This document shows positions 31,802 through 33,559 of a stretch of DNA of 33,559 nt, piece by piece. Made by a program: the position numbers and the translations under genes. Each line of letters begins with the position of its first letter. Positions within the stretch are counted from its first letter, which is position 1. Origin of the DNA: Desulfobacteraceae bacterium (GTDB lineage: Bacteria; Desulfobacterota; Desulfobulbia; Desulfobulbales; Desulfobulbaceae); NCBI GenBank assembly GCA_011372855.1, contig DSAE01000120.1, positions 1 through 33,559 on the forward strand. The letters run 5' to 3'. The notes beneath the pieces are model-generated. The model did not search any database and was not told the DNA's origin. It saw only the letters and a list, made by a program, of their open reading frames with translations.

Positions 31802-32557
31802 TCAACCCCGTCCGGCGCGGATAATCAGGTCCCCGGCCAGAACCGCATGTTCTGCACTGTTCTCCATTGTGAGGCGGTAGCACCCGTCGTTCATCAACCC
31901 GGCGCCGTATCCCTGCACCCTCCGTCCCTGGGGATCCAGCCATTCGATATGCCGGCCAAGAAGAATATCACGCCGCCGCCAGGCAGCGAGAACTCCATCA
32001 ACATCTCCTTCGAGACCGGCAGCGGTTTCGATGAGCTGTTCGGCGATGGCGGCCGCCAGGTCGGGGATGTCAATGGGGCGGCGGAGCACATCATACAACG
32101 AGACAAGGTGATTGCGCAACTCCTCCGGGAACGTTTCCGCCGGGGTATTGACATTGACGCCGATGCCTACGACGACAAAGGGAATGACTCCCCTCGCGAC
32201 GGAAAAGGGGGCCGCTTCGGTTAATATGCCGCCGAGTTTTCTTTCGCCCAGATACAGGTCGTTGGGCCATTTGAGGCGTATACCCAGCCCGGTCTGCTCC
32301 TCCAGCGCACCGGAGCACGCGACTCCCGCCGCCAGGGTGACCAGCGGCAGACGTTCTGTGACAAGGGCGGGCCGCAGGATGACCGACATATAGAGCCCGC
32401 CCGGCGGAGAAAAAAATTGCCGGCCGCGTCTGCCGCTGCCGGCTGTCTGCTGGTCGGCCAGAATGACCGCTGAGTCCTTCTCATTCCGGCTGGCCAGCTC
32501 AAGAGCAATTGAGTTGGTTGACCGGACCCGGCCGTAGCGGAAAATTCTGATCGTCAT
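31802..32557 (-). CDS. birA: Biotin--[acetyl-CoA-carboxylase] ligase, no DNA-binding domain
   Basis: Attaches biotin to carrier proteins through biotinyl-AMP. The 251-residue protein consists of the catalytic and C-terminal domains only: STNSIALELA, the AGSGRRGRQFFSPPGGLYMSVIL biotin/ATP loop, IRLKWPNDLYLGERKLGGILTE with the active Lys, and VGIGVNVN. It lacks the N-terminal helix-turn-helix of repressor-type BirA, so it should not regulate biotin genes. I chose ATG 32557; an in-frame ATG at 32618-32620 would make an intrinsic terminator part of the coding sequence. GAGGAG directly abuts this ATG. The gene heads birA-acuI-like-kdsD-cooT-His-rich. Confidence 0.92.
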   Translation of the reverse strand: MTIRIFRYGRVRSTNSIALELASRNEKDSAVILADQQTAGSGRRGRQFFSPPGGLYMSVILRPALVTERLPLVTLAAGVACSGALEEQTGLGIRLKWPNDLYLGERKLGGILTEAAPFSVARGVIPFVVVGIGVNVNTPAETFPEELRNHLVSLYDVLRRPIDIPDLAAAIAEQLIETAAGLEGDVDGVLAAWRRRDILLGRHIEWLDPQGRRVQGYGAGLMNDGCYRLTMENSAEHAVLAGDLIIRAGRG

Positions 32558-32576
32558 CTCCTCGTTGTTGCAACCA

Positions 32577-32607
32577 AAATAAAAAAGCAGAGGCGTGCGG
32601 CCTCTGC
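32577..32607 (-). terminator. Intrinsic terminator between dsrD and birA
   Basis: On the minus strand an 8-bp perfect stem (32600-32607 with 32587-32594), a five-base loop, then six T, A and four T. It sits 20 bases before the birA ATG and 214 bases after the dsrD stop. Confidence 0.87.
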
Positions 32608-32784
32608 TTATGACTGCCATCCTCAGCTAAAGTATCGCCGGGATCAGGGAAAATGAGTCATTTCGAACGGATTCGAGCAATCTCCCTGCACCGTGGACCT
32701 GAGATTTTCCTCCGGTCGAAATGATTGAAACTCGCCGAATCAATCAAGCCGGAACCCTGACAATGTAGCGGCTGAGATTGAGTA
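32577..32784 (-). ncRNA. Candidate structured RNA between dsrD and birA
   Basis: A minus-strand promoter candidate and an intrinsic terminator bracket about 207 bases that fold as one long rod. Pairing regions from outside in: CTCAGC 32622-32627 with 32771-32776; TCAGGG 32644-32649 with 32755-32760; a 15-base arm 32656-32670 with 32712-32726 (13 matches); AATCTC 32679-32684 with 32701-32706; apical loop of 16 bases. One side of the middle has a 28-base unpaired stretch against six on the other. Such a rod with an asymmetric bubble resembles 6S RNA in outline, but I cannot confirm 6S sequence signatures. It might instead be the birA leader acting as an attenuator. No protein-coding frame is evident in it. 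Confidence 0.45.
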
Positions 32785-32790
32785 GTAAAT

Positions 32791-32819
32791 CTTATACGAT
32801 ATATGCTTTTTTTTTACAA
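32791..32819 (-). promoter_or_regulatory. Possible promoter behind dsrD for the birA leader or small RNA
   Basis: On the minus strand TTGTAA (32814-32819, 4 of 6) and TATAAG (32791-32796, 5 of 6) with a 17-base spacer that includes an A-tract. It starts two bases after the dsrD stop. Confidence 0.52.
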
Positions 32820-32820
32820 G

Positions 32821-33063
32821 CTATATGTGTTTCGATCCTTCTTCGTCTTTGGCGCGCCCCTTGGCCGCGTACATCGTTGTCGAGCCGGAGGACCAGAAAG
32901 TCAGTTTGCCCTCCTTCACCATTTCGTTGGCCGCATTCTTGATCGCCCGGGGCGAGGAATCAGGATCACAGGCATAAAAATCTTTGATGTAAAGCTGAGC
33001 TTTCGGTGATTTGAGTGCCTTCTCCAGTATCGCTTCCTTCAATTGTTCCTTACTCAAAGCCAT
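32821..33063 (-). CDS. dsrD: Dissimilatory sulfite reductase-associated protein DsrD
   Basis: A small winged-helix protein found with DsrAB in sulfate reducers; it binds and activates the sulfite reductase and is not a DNA regulator in the tested system. The 80-residue sequence MALSKEQLKEAILEKALKSP with AQLYIKDFYACDPDSSPRAIKNAANEMVKEGKLTFWSSGSTTMY is the full family pattern; the usual length is about 78. ATG 33063 has GGAGG seven bases upstream. A longer in-frame start at 33138 would lie in the terminator. It is separated from dsrB by an intrinsic terminator, so its level may depend on readthrough. Confidence 0.96.
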   Translation of the reverse strand: MALSKEQLKEAILEKALKSPKAQLYIKDFYACDPDSSPRAIKNAANEMVKEGKLTFWSSGSTTMYAAKGRAKDEEGSKHI

Positions 33064-33099
33064 GTTGTGGCCTCCTTTGATGAGGTGAGTTGAAGCAGT

Positions 33100-33131
33100 A
33101 AAAAAAGCCCGGCGCTCCCTGAGCGCCGGGC
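33100..33131 (-). terminator. Strong intrinsic terminator between dsrB and dsrD
   Basis: On the minus strand an 11-bp perfect GC-rich stem (33121-33131 with 33107-33117), a three-base loop and seven T (33100-33106). It begins 15 bases after the dsrB stop and lies 36 bases before the dsrD ATG. Confidence 0.94.
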
Positions 33132-33145
33132 TGTACAACCCACAA

Positions 33146-33559
33146 TTACCCGGTGTACTTGGCCGTAGCGTTGGTAAACTTGAACTGGGTGGTTGTTCTC
33201 CAGGTGTCGTATGCCAGACGGTAGTCGTCGATGGACTTGTCGGTAAACGGGATTTCGCATTTCTCGAAGAATTTTTCCCAGCCGATCCGTTCCGCCCATT
33301 CGCCGACGCGCTCGTACTTCTTGGCGTCCTTGGCGTAGACCTCGACTATCTTCTTCACCGTCGCCACGGTCTCCGGCCAGCGCGGCGGATTGTTCGGCAG
33401 GAAGGGGACCACCAGTTTCGAGAACTTGGGCGCCGAGATGCGGTTGGACACCTTGCCGCCGACCAGGATGGCGATTCCGTCGCCTTCGGGATCGGCCAGG
33501 GGCATGGCCGGACACATCGTGTAGCAGTTGCCGCAGAACATGCAGCGGGCTTTGTTGAC
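33146..33559 (-). CDS. dsrB: Dissimilatory sulfite reductase beta subunit, C-terminal part
   Basis: Subunit of the siroheme enzyme that reduces sulfite in the last step of dissimilatory sulfate reduction. Only the last 137 codons lie in the window; the frame is open at the right edge. Seen are the ferredoxin-insert cysteines CMFCGNCYTMCP (C-x2-C-x2-C-x3-C), LADPEGDGIAILVGGKVSNR, KFSKLVVPFLPNNPPRWPETV and a C-terminal RTTTQFKFTNATAKYTG, all characteristic of reductive-type bacterial DsrB. This identifies the organism as a sulfate or sulfite reducer. dsrA is expected further right. A perfect terminator follows. Confidence 0.97.
   Translation of the reverse strand, partial: VNKARCMFCGNCYTMCPAMPLADPEGDGIAILVGGKVSNRISAPKFSKLVVPFLPNNPPRWPETVATVKKIVEVYAKDAKKYERVGEWAERIGWEKFFEKCEIPFTDKSIDDYRLAYDTWRTTTQFKFTNATAKYTG

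Overview
The window (33.6 kb, GC-rich by eye) reads as a chromosomal segment of a sulfate-reducing bacterium, most likely a Desulfobacterota (Desulfobulbales-like) member. The strongest evidence is at the right edge: the C-terminal part of dissimilatory sulfite reductase beta subunit (dsrB) followed by dsrD. A NIL-domain ferredoxin, a stand-alone F0 cluster (atpZ-atpI-atpB-atpE), a fused SecDF and orphan nickel genes (larB, cooT) fit the same picture. Apart from the unusual loci below, the content is housekeeping. I see no insertion sequence, prophage, CRISPR array, tRNA or rRNA gene.

Layout. 1-3613 (minus): aroK-aroC-glgA and a partial unknown gene, all tightly coupled. 3746-10561 (plus): cbpA-cbpM chaperone pair, rmuC, glycine-zipper lipoprotein, yjbQ, a small unknown gene, a UbiD-type decarboxylase, an RluB-type pseudouridine synthase and an HU/IHF gene. 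10567-15303 (minus): rimO, then hemL followed by the F0 genes and a clear terminator. 15542-17880 (plus): trxA-trxB-bamD. 17883-19982 (minus): APH-like kinase, AAA kinase and NIL-ferredoxin. 20056-26094 (plus): larB, then secDF from a near-consensus promoter, followed by four tightly coupled genes (YkgJ, HD, HAD, unknown). 26408-29335 (plus): a 975-residue membrane protein with an N-terminal E2/UBC-like domain. 29317-33559 (minus): dsrB, terminator, dsrD, a structured intergenic element, then birA-acuI/yhdH-kdsD-cooT-His-rich protein.

Most unusual loci. (1) The 26408-29335 protein joins a ubiquitin-conjugating-enzyme-like domain lacking the catalytic cysteine to an acidic linker, one transmembrane helix and TPR-like repeats. 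(2) Between dsrD and birA there is a minus-strand promoter, a long rod-like inverted-repeat structure and an intrinsic terminator: a candidate small RNA (6S-like in outline) or attenuated leader. (3) A perfect intrinsic terminator separates dsrB from dsrD. (4) CooT lies beside a small protein with nine consecutive histidines, a likely nickel-handling pair.

How the genes connect. HemL feeds tetrapyrrole synthesis, needed for the siroheme of DsrAB. DsrD activates DsrAB. F0 genes, the putative menaquinone-type decarboxylase and Dsr belong to respiratory energy conservation. SecDF, BamD and KdsD serve envelope biogenesis. Assignments come from reading translated sequence by eye; no database search was run.
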